From contig CP091064.1 of NCBI GenBank assembly GCA_021907015.1, positions 2,604,001-2,668,000 on the forward strand: 64,000 nt of DNA, read 5' to 3'. The notes beneath the pieces were generated by a model, which had not been told where the DNA came from, did not search any database, and saw only the letters and a program-made list of their open reading frames with translations. Below are positions 1 through 8,675 of this stretch, one piece after another; within the stretch, counting starts at the first letter, position 1; the number at the start of each line of letters is the position of its first letter. The translations under genes and the position numbers were made by a program. Source of the DNA: Pectobacterium sp. PL152 (lineage in GTDB: Bacteria > Pseudomonadota > Gammaproteobacteria > Enterobacterales > Enterobacteriaceae).

Positions 1-221
1 TGAGCTATCGCATGAAAATATTGCGTGAGTACCGGCGTATCGGCACCGTAAGACAAACGCAACTGTGCGATCTGCTCGGCGCTCAGGCCGAGCTCCGGGT
101 TTTGGAACTTGATCAGTACAGCATCACCTGGCATCGCCTGAAGCAGGATAAAAGACAGGGTAAATGCCGCCCACAAGACGAGCAGTGCCTGACCGATGCG
201 CAGTGCCAGATATCGGTTCAT
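1..221 (-). CDS. ABC transporter permease, DppB/OppB type (partial, N-terminus only)
   Basis: This is the N-terminal 73 residues of an inner-membrane permease; the rest lies beyond the left edge. The protein begins MNRYLALRIGQ with one long hydrophobic segment at about residues 8-28, followed by a periplasmic stretch (PGDAVLIKFQNPELG), which is the usual start of the dipeptide/oligopeptide/nickel permease family. The ATG is 27 bases downstream of the stop of the binding-protein gene on the same strand, so the two form one operon with the order binding protein then permease. The substrate is probably a peptide or a similar small molecule, but the sequence does not identify it. Confidence 0.85.
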   Translation of the reverse strand, partial: MNRYLALRIGQALLVLWAAFTLSFILLQAMPGDAVLIKFQNPELGLSAEQIAQLRLSYGADTPVLTQYFHAIA

Positions 222-248
222 GATGATCGCTTCCCTCTTTCTTCCGCG

Positions 249-1838
249 TTACTTATCCAGCCAGGTGTTGTAGAAACTCGGGCGACCGACGGCTTCAAAC
301 GCGATGCCTTTTGTCGTGGGCGCGCCGGCAAACACCTGTGGTTCTTCAAAAATGGGGATGACGTAGGCCTGATCGATCAGGTAGTTCTGTACTTCCCCGA
401 CCAGCGCCAGCCGCTTGCTGCGGTCGGTTTCAGCGGCGATGCCATCCAGCAGCGTATTCAGATGCGGATCAACAAAGTCCTTCACCTTGTCGCTGGAGCC
501 ACCTTTTTGCAGCAGGACGTTACGTACCGTCGGGTAATATTGGCTTTTCAGCACATCCGGGTCGGCGCGGCCTACCATCGCTGGTGCAACGCCGGTTTTC
601 AGCGGATCGAGGCTATCGACGGTCTTGCTGCCTGCGTCACCCGCCAACACATTCAGCTTCACGCCGACTTTTGCCCACTGCTGGGAAACCAACTGTAAGG
701 TTTCTTTGTTCTGCGGCTGCGGCAACGATTCATAAGCGGTCAGTTCCAGCGTTTTGCCGTCTTTTTGCCGCAATCCCTGCGAACCGGTTTTCCACCCCGC
801 TTCATCTAACAGTTTGTTGGCTTGCGCGGGGTCGAAGGTGAGCTTGCTAGAGAGATCGACATAGCCTGCGGCGGTTTTGGCCAGCGGTGACGTGGCCTGT
901 GGGTAGTTGTCAGAGAACAGCGTATTGATGATCTCTTTGGTGTTGGTGGCGTGCAGCAGCGCTTTACGCACGCGGATATCGGCGACCAGCGGGTTGTCCG
1001 GGCGGAAAACGACGCTGTTATTGACGCCACGCGTAGGCGGGGCATAAAGATTGAAGTTCTGACTTTGCACCCGCTTTTCATCGTAGGCCTGAATCTGACG
1101 AATGAAATCCGCCTGACCGGATACCAACGCACCAATACGCACACTGTCTTCCGGGGTCACCAGATAGGTAATACCGTCCAGATAGGCGCGCCCCTGATGC
1201 TTCGATTTAACCGGCGCCCAGTTGTAATCCTTACGGGCGGTCAGTTTCAGTTCGCGTCCCAATTTCTCGCTGCTGACCACGAACGGGCCGGAGCCAATAA
1301 TGTTTTTGGCATTGCCTAACTGATTGAAATTGCGCTCAAGCGTGCTGAGAGATACCAGACCGGAACCGATCGCTGAGGTGCCTTGCAGAAAGCCTGGAGA
1401 GGGCTTCTTAAAGTAAAACTTCACCGTGAGCGGGTCGATGACTTCACTGCGCAGGTAGTTATTGATGACTTCTGAAACCGGCTGGTTAAGCGCTGTGTTC
1501 CCCAAACCATAGGTATCAAAGTTTTTCGCTACCGCGTTGGCATCCAGCGGAGTGCCATCAGAGAAGCTGATGCCGGGACGAATCTTGAACGTGTATTCGG
1601 TGTTATCCGCGTTGACGGTCCAGGATTCCGCCACCCACGGCTCGATCTCCAGCGTTTCCGGGTTCTGGTACGTCAGTTTGTCGGTAATCTGGTTGAGAAT
1701 GCCACCGTTCGGGTAAAACCCGCCTGCGGGCGTATAGAGGTTGGTGTGTGCCTGCTGTTCCAGATAAATCAGCGTGCTGCCGATTTTCGGTGTGTCGTTC
1801 GCTGCCTGTGCGCTCAGTGCACCGCCCAGAAGGAGCAA
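249..1838 (-). CDS. ABC transporter substrate-binding protein, peptide/nickel family (SBP family 5), signal peptide interrupted
   Basis: This is the periplasmic solute-binding component of the peptide/nickel (DppA/OppA-like) class, about 530 residues and of normal family length. The N-terminus reads as a signal peptide ending in GALSAQA before the mature start ANDTPKIG. The open frame has only a TTG start at 1838 with no Shine-Dalgarno sequence. Upstream in the same frame is GTG at 1886-1884, preceded by AGGA, but an in-frame TAG at 1874-1872 separates the two. The natural protein therefore probably began at 1886 and had a sense codon where TAG now stands. The gene is followed by the permease gene. 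Function may be lost unless the TAG is a base-call error or reinitiation occurs. Confidence 0.85.
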   Translation of the reverse strand: MLLLGGALSAQAANDTPKIGSTLIYLEQQAHTNLYTPAGGFYPNGGILNQITDKLTYQNPETLEIEPWVAESWTVNADNTEYTFKIRPGISFSDGTPLDANAVAKNFDTYGLGNTALNQPVSEVINNYLRSEVIDPLTVKFYFKKPSPGFLQGTSAIGSGLVSLSTLERNFNQLGNAKNIIGSGPFVVSSEKLGRELKLTARKDYNWAPVKSKHQGRAYLDGITYLVTPEDSVRIGALVSGQADFIRQIQAYDEKRVQSQNFNLYAPPTRGVNNSVVFRPDNPLVADIRVRKALLHATNTKEIINTLFSDNYPQATSPLAKTAAGYVDLSSKLTFDPAQANKLLDEAGWKTGSQGLRQKDGKTLELTAYESLPQPQNKETLQLVSQQWAKVGVKLNVLAGDAGSKTVDSLDPLKTGVAPAMVGRADPDVLKSQYYPTVRNVLLQKGGSSDKVKDFVDPHLNTLLDGIAAETDRSKRLALVGEVQNYLIDQAYVIPIFEEPQVFAGAPTTKGIAFEAVGRPSFYNTWLDK

Positions 1839-1886
1839 CGAGGCAAAAATAGTGAGTTTCTGATGAGGATGCTAAAAAGTCGCCAC

Positions 1887-2191
1887 GATGGTTGTTCCTA
1901 CAGGTAATGGTTTTTATTAACGTTCTGTTTTATCAGGTGAATGTGCGGATCGGTTGCGTCCTGAAACGGGGAAATACGGCGGGGACGTTAACCGTTCGTT
2001 ACAGCCGATACTTCCATAGGCAGTAGGAAACAGCAAAGAACAAAACTGGCATTGGTTATCCAGTTTTTAGGTAGGGAGAAGGGCGGTTTTTTGCGGAAAA
2101 TAGCCGCGTTTCGCGTGTGATGACGGGTTTATTGAGTAGGAGGGTAGCAGCGCTGCAAGCACGTCGTCGCAGCGCTAAGGTCGCCTGAGGA
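1887..2191. other. Intergenic region between the ABC operon and ghrB
   Basis: This 305-base stretch holds the promoter side of the ABC binding-protein gene and the 3' side of ghrB, both on the minus strand. An inverted repeat (arms AGCGCTGC and GCAGCGCT) lies at about 2150-2176, just past the ghrB stop. It has no T-run on the minus strand, so I do not call it a terminator. I see no other gene. Confidence 0.4.
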
Positions 2192-3154
2192 CTATTTTAA
2201 AACCTGCGGATTCACGCAGTTTTCTTTCACCTGACCGCTTAGGGCGGCAATCAGGTTGTCAACGGCGCAGGCGGCCATGCCATAACGGGTTTCGTGCGTG
2301 GCAGAACCGATATGTGGCAGTGCCACGACGTTAGGTAAATCCAGCAGCGGGGAATCGACGGGCAGCGGTTCTTTGACAAACACATCCAGGCCTGCGCCCT
2401 GAATGGTTCCTTTCACCAGCGCTTCCGTCAGCGCGTCTTCATCCACGACGGCACCACGACCGATATTAATCAAAATGGCGCTGGGTTTCATTTTTGCCAG
2501 TTGCTCACGCCCAATCAGATGGTGCGTTTCCGCCGTGAGTGGCAGCGTGATACAGAGGAAATCAGACTCGGCCAGGAGCGTATCGAGATCGCAATGGCGA
2601 GCATTAAAGCGCTGCTCTGCTTCGGCGTGATGGCGGCGAGCGTTGTAAAGAACCGGCATGCTAAAACCAAAGTGGGCGCGTTGTGCGACAGCCAGACCGA
2701 TGCGACCCATCCCCAGAATGCCGATGGTCTTATGGTGAACGTCAGTGCCAAACCAGTCGCTGTCAACGCCACCTTTCCATTCGCCTGCTTTAACGCGTTC
2801 GGCCACTTCCACGACCCGTCGTGCGCTGGCGAGCATCAGCGCCAGAACGGTATCTGCCACGGTTTCCGTCAGCACGGTTGGGGTATGCATGAGAATCACC
2901 CCTTTGTCATTCAGTGCATCGACGTTAAAGGTATCGTAACCGACAGAAATGGTGGACGCTGCACGTAAACGTGGGGCGTGTTGCAGGAAGTCTTTATCGA
3001 CTTTACCACCAGAACCAATGATGCCTTCGGCCGTTGCCAGTGCCGGGTGGTCGTGTGAAGGAAAGGCGTCAAGTTCAGTGACGGTGAAGTGTTGATCTAA
3101 ACGAGCGCGTAGGTCGTCAGCAATTTTTTTATACAGGATAACGCTAGGTTTCAT
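2192..3154 (-). CDS. ghrB: Glyoxylate/hydroxypyruvate reductase B (2-ketogluconate reductase)
   Basis: This cytoplasmic D-isomer-specific 2-hydroxyacid dehydrogenase reduces glyoxylate, hydroxypyruvate and 2-keto-D-gluconate with NAD(P)H. The 320-residue protein starts [15 protein letters not shown], like E. coli GhrB (YiaE). The Rossmann motif GMGRIG lies near residue 155 and the catalytic Arg/Glu/His set is represented by [13 protein letters not shown], the EPLP region and [11 protein letters not shown] chose the ATG at 3154 because a GGAG sits just upstream; an upstream in-frame start would add 15 residues not found in the family. It is transcribed alone. In E. coli this gene is near yiaF and glyQS, so the neighbourhood is conserved. 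Confidence 0.93.
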   Translation of the reverse strand: MKPSVILYKKIADDLRARLDQHFTVTELDAFPSHDHPALATAEGIIGSGGKVDKDFLQHAPRLRAASTISVGYDTFNVDALNDKGVILMHTPTVLTETVADTVLALMLASARRVVEVAERVKAGEWKGGVDSDWFGTDVHHKTIGILGMGRIGLAVAQRAHFGFSMPVLYNARRHHAEAEQRFNARHCDLDTLLAESDFLCITLPLTAETHHLIGREQLAKMKPSAILINIGRGAVVDEDALTEALVKGTIQGAGLDVFVKEPLPVDSPLLDLPNVVALPHIGSATHETRYGMAACAVDNLIAALSGQVKENCVNPQVLK

Positions 3155-3361
3155 CACAAACTCCAGCAGATTAAGGAAGTTAACGTAGAAATAGCTCATC
3201 GAATAATCGCGTAGCTGGCGGGAGACTGCAAGTGATACCGCCCCCGCATCTGCCCAAGGTTAACCGCGATTAATGGGGATTTGCACGATGAATAGGATGA
3301 ACGATCGTATACAGGCGCTTAGCGTGAGTTTTTATGTCTTAATTGATTAATATATTTCCTT

Positions 3362-3377
3362 TGTGATTGCTATCACT
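3362..3377. promoter_or_regulatory. Candidate CRP-binding site upstream of a chemoreceptor gene
   Basis: The sequence TGTGATTGCTATCACT matches the CRP pattern TGTGA-N6-TCACA at 9 of 10 conserved positions. It lies about 135 bases upstream of the chemoreceptor start, so cAMP-CRP control of that gene is plausible. Confidence 0.5.
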
Positions 3378-3512
3378 CATTTAGGGTAAAGCATTGCCAC
3401 GACAAACCGATAACCCTATTTACGGGGATGTTTTAGGCATGGTGTTTTTTAGGCTGAGTCATGTTTTAGACACGGTTTGTTAATGGGGCGGAAATGCATT
3501 TTTACCAGAATT

Positions 3513-5453
3513 ATGAGTAACCTCAAGGTGTCTCATAAGCTGTATGGCGGTTTCGGTATTGTCCTGCTGTTAGTGATGATGGCGTCAGGTGTTGGCGCTG
3601 TACGATTTTTTATCATTCACGATCTGTATGTTAAAACGACCATTTTGAATGAAATGAATCACTATCTCGATCAGTCAAAAATGGCGAGAGTGAAATATTC
3701 TTTCACCTTTGCGGATGACAATATCAAGAATCTGAATACCTATATTAGTCAGGCAAATCAGCAAAAAGAAAAAGCGAAAGCACTCACGTGGGAAGAGGGC
3801 TATCTCTCTGATTTTGATAATCTTGATCAAGATTTTAAAGATTATGATACCGATCTGAATACCCTGAAAGCCGCCGCCAATGCGGTCGTCGCGACGGCAA
3901 AAAAAATCGGCCAGATGAATGCCTCTGATGCATTAACGGCATTTATGACCAACCTTCCTGTCGGCGCGGATGAAAATGCGCTGGCGATGCAGAAAGACGC
4001 GTTCTCACTGCTGTTTCTGAAACTGGTCAACAGTACTTATATCTTACAAAAAGAGAACAGCGAAGCCGCGTTTAATGCACAGAAACAGGTCTATGCTGCC
4101 TCGAAGGCATCCTACGATGTGTTGGCGTCGTCGGTCAGTGGCGATCGTCGTCGCGTCGTGGATTCGTTTTGGCAAGCATTTGAAAATTATCATCAAACGG
4201 CAGAGCAGTATTACGTACAACTCGGGCAGCTAAAGACCACAGATGTTAAATTCCGGGCAACCGGAGACAAAATGACGAGTGATATCGGCAATATTCTGCA
4301 AAAGCTCGGCGCGAAGAATGATGACATTATCAATAGCTCCGTACTGCAAACGCTGGTTTTAGGGGCGATAGCCATCGTATTCGGGTTATTGATCGCCTGG
4401 TCTGTCACGCGACAAATTACTCGACCCATTATCACCAACCTGAAGTTGGCGGAACGTATTGCGGGCGGCGACCTGTCCGCCAATGTTACGGTAGAGCGGC
4501 ATGATGAACTGGGGCAACTCACGACGGCGATGATGGTGATGACGGAGAAACTACGTCATTTAATGACTGATATTCGTCAAAGTGTGTACAGCGTTGAAAG
4601 TGCTGCTTCTGACATTGCCGTAGGCAATAATGATTTGTCATCACGTACCGAACAGCAATCGGCGGCGATTGTAGAAACCGCAGCCAGTATGGAAGAGTTA
4701 ACGGCTACGGTGAAAAACAACGCCGACAACGCCCGACATGCCAGCCAGATTGCCGGAGAAGCCTCAACCAATGCCAATCGCGGTGGGGAGATTATCAACC
4801 GCGTAATTAACACCATGAGTGATATTTCAGGGAGTTCGAAGAAAATCTCTGATATTACGAGTGTCATTAATAGTATCGCTTTCCAGACCAATATTTTGGC
4901 ATTGAATGCGGCGGTGGAAGCGGCGCGTGCCGGTGAACAAGGACGGGGATTTGCGGTGGTTGCCAGTGAGGTGCGCAGCCTTGCCCAGCGCAGTTCTCAG
5001 GCAGCAAAAGAGATCGAAAGCCTGATTTCAGAGTCGGTTTCTCGCGTGGGTGCCGGAACGGATCTGGTTTCTCAGGCGGGAACGACGATGGATGACATTG
5101 TGGCTTCCGTGAGTCGCGTGAATGACATCATGGGGGAAATCTCTTCGGCATCGGATGAGCAGAGCCGCGGGATTGCGCAAATCGGCAGTGCAGTGGCTGA
5201 AATGGATACCACTATTCAGCAGAATGCCGCCATGGTGAGCGAATCCTCCGTCGCGGCGAACTCGTTGCAGGAGCAGGCCTCGAAGCTGGCAAAACTGATG
5301 TCGGTTTTCCGCATATCTGATGCGGATGTTGCCGGTCTGCCAAGACTGCAAGGATCGGGCACCGGTAACGGTAACTCGGGCAATAAGCCGACGGCTCGTC
5401 TGCCAACGCTCGCATCGCGGGATAACGGCAGCGATAACTGGACAACGTTCTGA
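3513..5453 (+). CDS. Methyl-accepting chemotaxis protein with C-terminal NWTTF tail
   Basis: This inner-membrane chemoreceptor signals to CheA/CheW. From the ATG at 3513 it has 646 residues: TM1 at about 10-32, a periplasmic helical sensor domain to about 275, TM2 at 276-298, a HAMP domain, then the cytoplasmic signalling domain with the conserved hairpin tip ([19 protein letters not shown]) near residue 470. The C-terminus is DNWTTF, one residue away from the NWETF pentapeptide that tethers CheR and CheB. An in-frame ATG at 3483 would add ten residues ([10 protein letters not shown]) that do not look like a normal receptor start. Neither start has a strong Shine-Dalgarno. The ligand cannot be inferred. 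Confidence 0.88.
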   Translation: MSNLKVSHKLYGGFGIVLLLVMMASGVGAVRFFIIHDLYVKTTILNEMNHYLDQSKMARVKYSFTFADDNIKNLNTYISQANQQKEKAKALTWEEGYLSDFDNLDQDFKDYDTDLNTLKAAANAVVATAKKIGQMNASDALTAFMTNLPVGADENALAMQKDAFSLLFLKLVNSTYILQKENSEAAFNAQKQVYAASKASYDVLASSVSGDRRRVVDSFWQAFENYHQTAEQYYVQLGQLKTTDVKFRATGDKMTSDIGNILQKLGAKNDDIINSSVLQTLVLGAIAIVFGLLIAWSVTRQITRPIITNLKLAERIAGGDLSANVTVERHDELGQLTTAMMVMTEKLRHLMTDIRQSVYSVESAASDIAVGNNDLSSRTEQQSAAIVETAASMEELTATVKNNADNARHASQIAGEASTNANRGGEIINRVINTMSDISGSSKKISDITSVINSIAFQTNILALNAAVEAARAGEQGRGFAVVASEVRSLAQRSSQAAKEIESLISESVSRVGAGTDLVSQAGTTMDDIVASVSRVNDIMGEISSASDEQSRGIAQIGSAVAEMDTTIQQNAAMVSESSVAANSLQEQASKLAKLMSVFRISDADVAGLPRLQGSGTGNGNSGNKPTARLPTLASRDNGSDNWTTF

Positions 5454-5458
5454 TAGCT

Positions 5459-5521
5459 CGCTGAGTCGATGGCTCAGCGGTGACCGACTAAATCAGAGGG
5501 AGCGGCATTTACGGCTCCCTC
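5459..5521. terminator. Two hairpins between the convergent chemoreceptor and yiaC genes
   Basis: The first hairpin has arms CGCTGAG/CTCAGCG (5459-5479). The second has arms GAGGGAGC/GCTCCCTC (5496-5503 and 5514-5521). Neither has a long T-run, so they could be factor-assisted terminators. The second lies inside the last codons of yiaC. Confidence 0.4.
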
Positions 5522-5947
5522 ATTCGCCCACTGCATGATCAGCGCCGTGGCTTGTGTATCCTGATTAACATTTTCCTCAACGACGACAAATCCCTGCTTA
5601 TGGTAGAACCGGCAGGCGCGCGTATTCTGCTGATACACTTCCAGGCTGAGTAAGGGAAACTGTGCCTGAACATGCTGGATCAGCGCTGTACCAATCCGTT
5701 TTCCATAATAGGCCTGTTCCACAAACAGTGCGCCGATGAACCGTGCTTCCAGCACGCTGATAAAGCCGATAAGGCTTCCTTGCTCCTCATAAACCCAGGT
5801 TTGCGACTGGGGAATATAGACGTCACGTACCGCGCTGGCGCTTTCTCGCCAGTAATCTTCACGAATAAACGGATGCGCCAGAATGGTGCTCTTTAGCCAA
5901 AGCTGCATCAGCGGCGCGAGATCGTGGTCGCGGTAAGGACGGATCAT
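5474..5947 (-). CDS. yiaC: GNAT-family N-acetyltransferase YiaC
   Basis: This is a 157-residue Gcn5-related acetyltransferase similar to E. coli YiaC, which acetylates protein lysines using acetyl-CoA. The GNAT core is visible: a first strand and helix (MIRPYRDHDLAPLMQLWL), and the acetyl-CoA loop in YYGKRIGTALIQHV, close to the Q/R-x-x-G-x-G/A pattern. The start at 5947 makes an ATGA overlap with the stop of tag, so the two are translationally coupled; yiaC-tag is also the E. coli order. The C-terminus (about 15 residues, NEGAVNAAPSDLVGHR) is encoded by an intergenic hairpin and looks like a local extension. Confidence 0.85.
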   Translation of the reverse strand: MIRPYRDHDLAPLMQLWLKSTILAHPFIREDYWRESASAVRDVYIPQSQTWVYEEQGSLIGFISVLEARFIGALFVEQAYYGKRIGTALIQHVQAQFPLLSLEVYQQNTRACRFYHKQGFVVVEENVNQDTQATALIMQWANEGAVNAAPSDLVGHR

Positions 5948-6506
5948 GACGCGCTTTCCTGATGACAAAAACAGTCGGTGACATGGTCATTGACCAATCC
6001 ACCTGCTTGCATGAAGGCATAGCAGATGGTTGAGCCGATAAATTTGAAGCCGCGTTTCTTCAGGGCTTTGGACATGGCATCTGAAACGTCCGTTTTGGCG
6101 GGGACTTCTGCGAGCGAAGCGGGGTGATTGAGGCGCGGCTGGTGCTCGACAAAAGACCAAATGAAATGCGAGAAGCTTTCCCTTGGCTCTCCATTGCCAC
6201 CCACGCTTGTGCATTGGTGATAATCGCCTCGATTTTTCCGCGATGGCGGATAATACCGCTGTCTTGCACCAGCCGATCTACGTCATCCTGCGTCATTTGT
6301 GCGACTTGCTCAGGGGTGAACTGGTGGAAGCAACGGCGATAGCGTTCGCGTTTTTTCAGAACCGTGATCCAGGAAAGACCCGCCTGCTGGCCTTCCAGAC
6401 ACAGTAACTCAAACAGCTTCTGGCTGTCGGTGCAGGGTTTTCCCCACTCGTTATCGTGGTACTCCTGATATAAGGTGTCTTGTGTAACCCAGCCGCAGCG
6501 TTGCAT
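5944..6506 (-). pseudogene. tag: 3-methyladenine DNA glycosylase I, frameshifted
   Basis: Tag removes 3-methyladenine from alkylated DNA as the first step of base-excision repair. The first frame runs MQRCGWVTQDTLYQEYHDNE through IITNAQAW to about 6183. The remainder (ESFSHFIWSFVEHQPRLNH to CFCHQESAS) is in another frame. Adding one base at the CCC run near 6180-6183 (plus strand) restores a 187-residue protein, exactly the length of E. coli Tag. Both halves are well conserved, including zinc-binding Cys/His residues at each end (MQRCGW and the C-terminal DHVTDCFCH). The lesion is therefore recent or a sequencing error. The gene is coupled to yiaC through an ATGA overlap. Confidence 0.85.
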
Positions 6507-6690
6507 GCCTTTCTCCTGATTATGGTGATGCCGTTGATTGTAAGGCGGTCTGTCGCAATGTGGTGTGATGATGGCACTTAAAGTGCTGTATGGGCAACCA
6601 GTGTTTTGCGGGCGTGCTCGCAGATATGAAAGATCGCTGGCGGATGGGGCGGAAAGTCGTCGTGGAATCGTGAATAATGTTTTGCCAGCA

Positions 6691-6778
6691 GCTCAGGGCT
6701 ATTTATTCGCTTAAGGCTATATTCGCTCAAGGCTGTTCATTAGCTCAGGGCTGTGTATTAGTTCAACGCTGTTCAATC
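6691..6778. repeat. Five degenerate 18-bp tandem repeats upstream of a TauE/SafE gene
   Basis: Units begin at 6691, 6709, 6725, 6743 and 6761 and follow the pattern GCTCAGGGCTNTTTATTC, with one 16-base unit. They fill most of the 310-base gap between tag and the exporter gene and end 40 bases before its ATG. The function is unknown; they could be a regulator-binding array in the promoter. The rest of this gap shows no gene. Confidence 0.6.
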
Positions 6779-6818
6779 GATCATAAGAAAAGCATAGACA
6801 GAGACAGGGGTACAGGGA

Positions 6819-7625
6819 ATGGCAGTGGAGTGGATTGCAGCCTATCTGGCATTAGGCGCGGTGGTAGGCTTTATGGCGGGCTTATTGGGCATTGGCGGTG
6901 GCGGCATTATGGTGCCGGTGCTGACGGCGCTGTTTGCTGCACAGGGGGTGGATAATACCCATTTGGTGCATTTGGCGTTGGGCACATCAATGGCGGCGAT
7001 TGTCGTCACGGCGATTTCCAGCTTGCGCACGCATCATCAACATCAGGCGGTGCTATGGCCTGTGGTAATGCGGATTACGCCTGCCATTCTGATCGGGACA
7101 TTCGCGGCCACCTGGCTGGCGACGCTGTTGCCGACGCGGGCGTTGGCGATCTTTTTCTCCTGCTTCATGGCTTACGTTTCGCTGCAAATGGTGCTGAATA
7201 TCAAGCCAAAACCGCAGCGCCAGTTGCCCGGTACGGCAGGCATTTCGCTGGCGGGGTTGGTGATTGGTAGCATTTCAGCGCTGGTAGCGATTGGCGGCGG
7301 GTCGCTCACGGTGCCGTTCCTGACGTGGTGCAACGTTCGTATTCAGCAGGCGATCGGCACATCCGCAGCGGTTGGGCTACCGATTGCGCTTTCCGGTGCG
7401 CTGGGTTACCTGATCAACGGCTGGTCGACGACCGGATTGCCTGACTACAGCGTCGGTTATGTTTCTCTGCCCGCCGTTTTCCTGATTTCCGCCGTCAGCT
7501 TTTTCACCGCACCTGTCGGCGCCCGTCTGGCGCATCGTCTGCCTGTGGCAACGCTGAAAAAGGCCTTTGCGGCATTGTTACTGCTGCTGAGCCTGAAGAT
7601 GTTGCAGACCGTTTTTTCCGGCTGA
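6819..7625 (+). CDS. TauE/SafE-family sulfite/organosulfonate exporter-like membrane protein
   Basis: This 268-residue inner-membrane protein has about eight hydrophobic segments. The two internally repeated motifs typical of the TauE/SafE (DUF81) family are present: GFMAGLLGIGGGGIMVPVL near residue 16 and a second copy, GSISALVAIGGGSLTVPFL, near residue 150. Members export sulfite, sulfoacetate or related anions, but the substrate here is not known. The ATG at 6819 has an AGGGA just upstream. It is a single gene between an upstream repeat array and glyQ. Confidence 0.85.
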   Translation: MAVEWIAAYLALGAVVGFMAGLLGIGGGGIMVPVLTALFAAQGVDNTHLVHLALGTSMAAIVVTAISSLRTHHQHQAVLWPVVMRITPAILIGTFAATWLATLLPTRALAIFFSCFMAYVSLQMVLNIKPKPQRQLPGTAGISLAGLVIGSISALVAIGGGSLTVPFLTWCNVRIQQAIGTSAAVGLPIALSGALGYLINGWSTTGLPDYSVGYVSLPAVFLISAVSFFTAPVGARLAHRLPVATLKKAFAALLLLLSLKMLQTVFSG

Positions 7626-7751
7626 TCCCGGAATTTGAAAGATGATGACGGGGATTTGCACTTGTTACCGCATTCTGGCTGTATATCTTGCGGTCAGAGG
7701 GTATACTGGCGCATTCCTTATAAATCCACTTGTATCGCGCGCGAATCCAAC

Positions 7752-8666
7752 ATGCAAAAGTTTGATACCAAGACCTTCCAGGGCCTGATCCTGACATTAC
7801 AGGATTATTGGGCTCGCCAGGGCTGCACCATTGTTCAACCATTGGACATGGAAGTCGGCGCAGGCACCTCACATCCTATGACCTGCCTGCGGGCACTGGG
7901 GCCGGAGCCAATGGCCGCCGCCTATGTGCAGCCTTCTCGTCGTCCGACCGATGGGCGCTACGGCGAAAACCCGAACCGCTTACAGCACTATTACCAGTTT
8001 CAGGTCGTCATTAAGCCATCACCGGACAATATTCAGGAGCTGTACCTCGGTTCTTTGAAAGAGCTGGGTATGGATCCGACCATTCACGATATTCGTTTCG
8101 TGGAAGACAACTGGGAAAACCCGACGCTGGGTGCCTGGGGTTTGGGCTGGGAAGTCTGGCTGAACGGTATGGAAGTCACGCAGTTTACCTACTTCCAGCA
8201 GGTTGGCGGTTTGGAATGTAAACCGGTGACGGGTGAGATCACCTACGGCCTGGAACGTCTGGCGATGTACATCCAGGGCGTTGATAGCGTTTACGATCTG
8301 GTTTGGAGCGATGGCCCGCTAGGTAAAACCACCTACGGCGATGTGTTCCATCAAAACGAAGTCGAGCAGTCGACCTACAACTTTGAACACGCTGACGTTG
8401 ATTTCCTGTTCAGCTGCTTCGAGCAATATGAGAAAGAAGCGCAGCACCTGCTGGCGCTGGAAAAACCGCTGCCTTTACCGGCTTACGAACGCATTCTGAA
8501 AGCGGCGCACAGCTTTAACCTGCTGGATGCGCGTAAAGCGATCTCGGTTACCGAGCGCCAGCGCTACATTCTGCGTATTCGTACCCTGACCAAAGCGGTT
8601 GCGGAAGCCTACTATGCTTCGCGTGAAGCACTGGGTTTCCCGATGTGTAATAAGAAAGAGAGCTAA
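7752..8666 (+). CDS. glyQ: Glycine--tRNA ligase alpha subunit
   Basis: This is the catalytic alpha subunit of the bacterial heterotetrameric (alpha2beta2) glycyl-tRNA synthetase, which charges tRNA-Gly. It has 304 residues (E. coli 303). Class II synthetase features are visible, including [17 protein letters not shown] and [20 protein letters not shown] near residue 155. The start [16 protein letters not shown] at 7752 matches the family; the longer open frame upstream does not. The gap to glyS is nine bases, so the subunits are co-transcribed. Confidence 0.97.
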   Translation: MQKFDTKTFQGLILTLQDYWARQGCTIVQPLDMEVGAGTSHPMTCLRALGPEPMAAAYVQPSRRPTDGRYGENPNRLQHYYQFQVVIKPSPDNIQELYLGSLKELGMDPTIHDIRFVEDNWENPTLGAWGLGWEVWLNGMEVTQFTYFQQVGGLECKPVTGEITYGLERLAMYIQGVDSVYDLVWSDGPLGKTTYGDVFHQNEVEQSTYNFEHADVDFLFSCFEQYEKEAQHLLALEKPLPLPAYERILKAAHSFNLLDARKAISVTERQRYILRIRTLTKAVAEAYYASREALGFPMCNKKES

Positions 8667-8675
8667 GAGGCAGCC

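Noticed and set aside
6691-6778. CRISPR array or phage attachment site
   Set aside because: Units are contiguous and degenerate with no spacers, and no integrase or tRNA gene is nearby.
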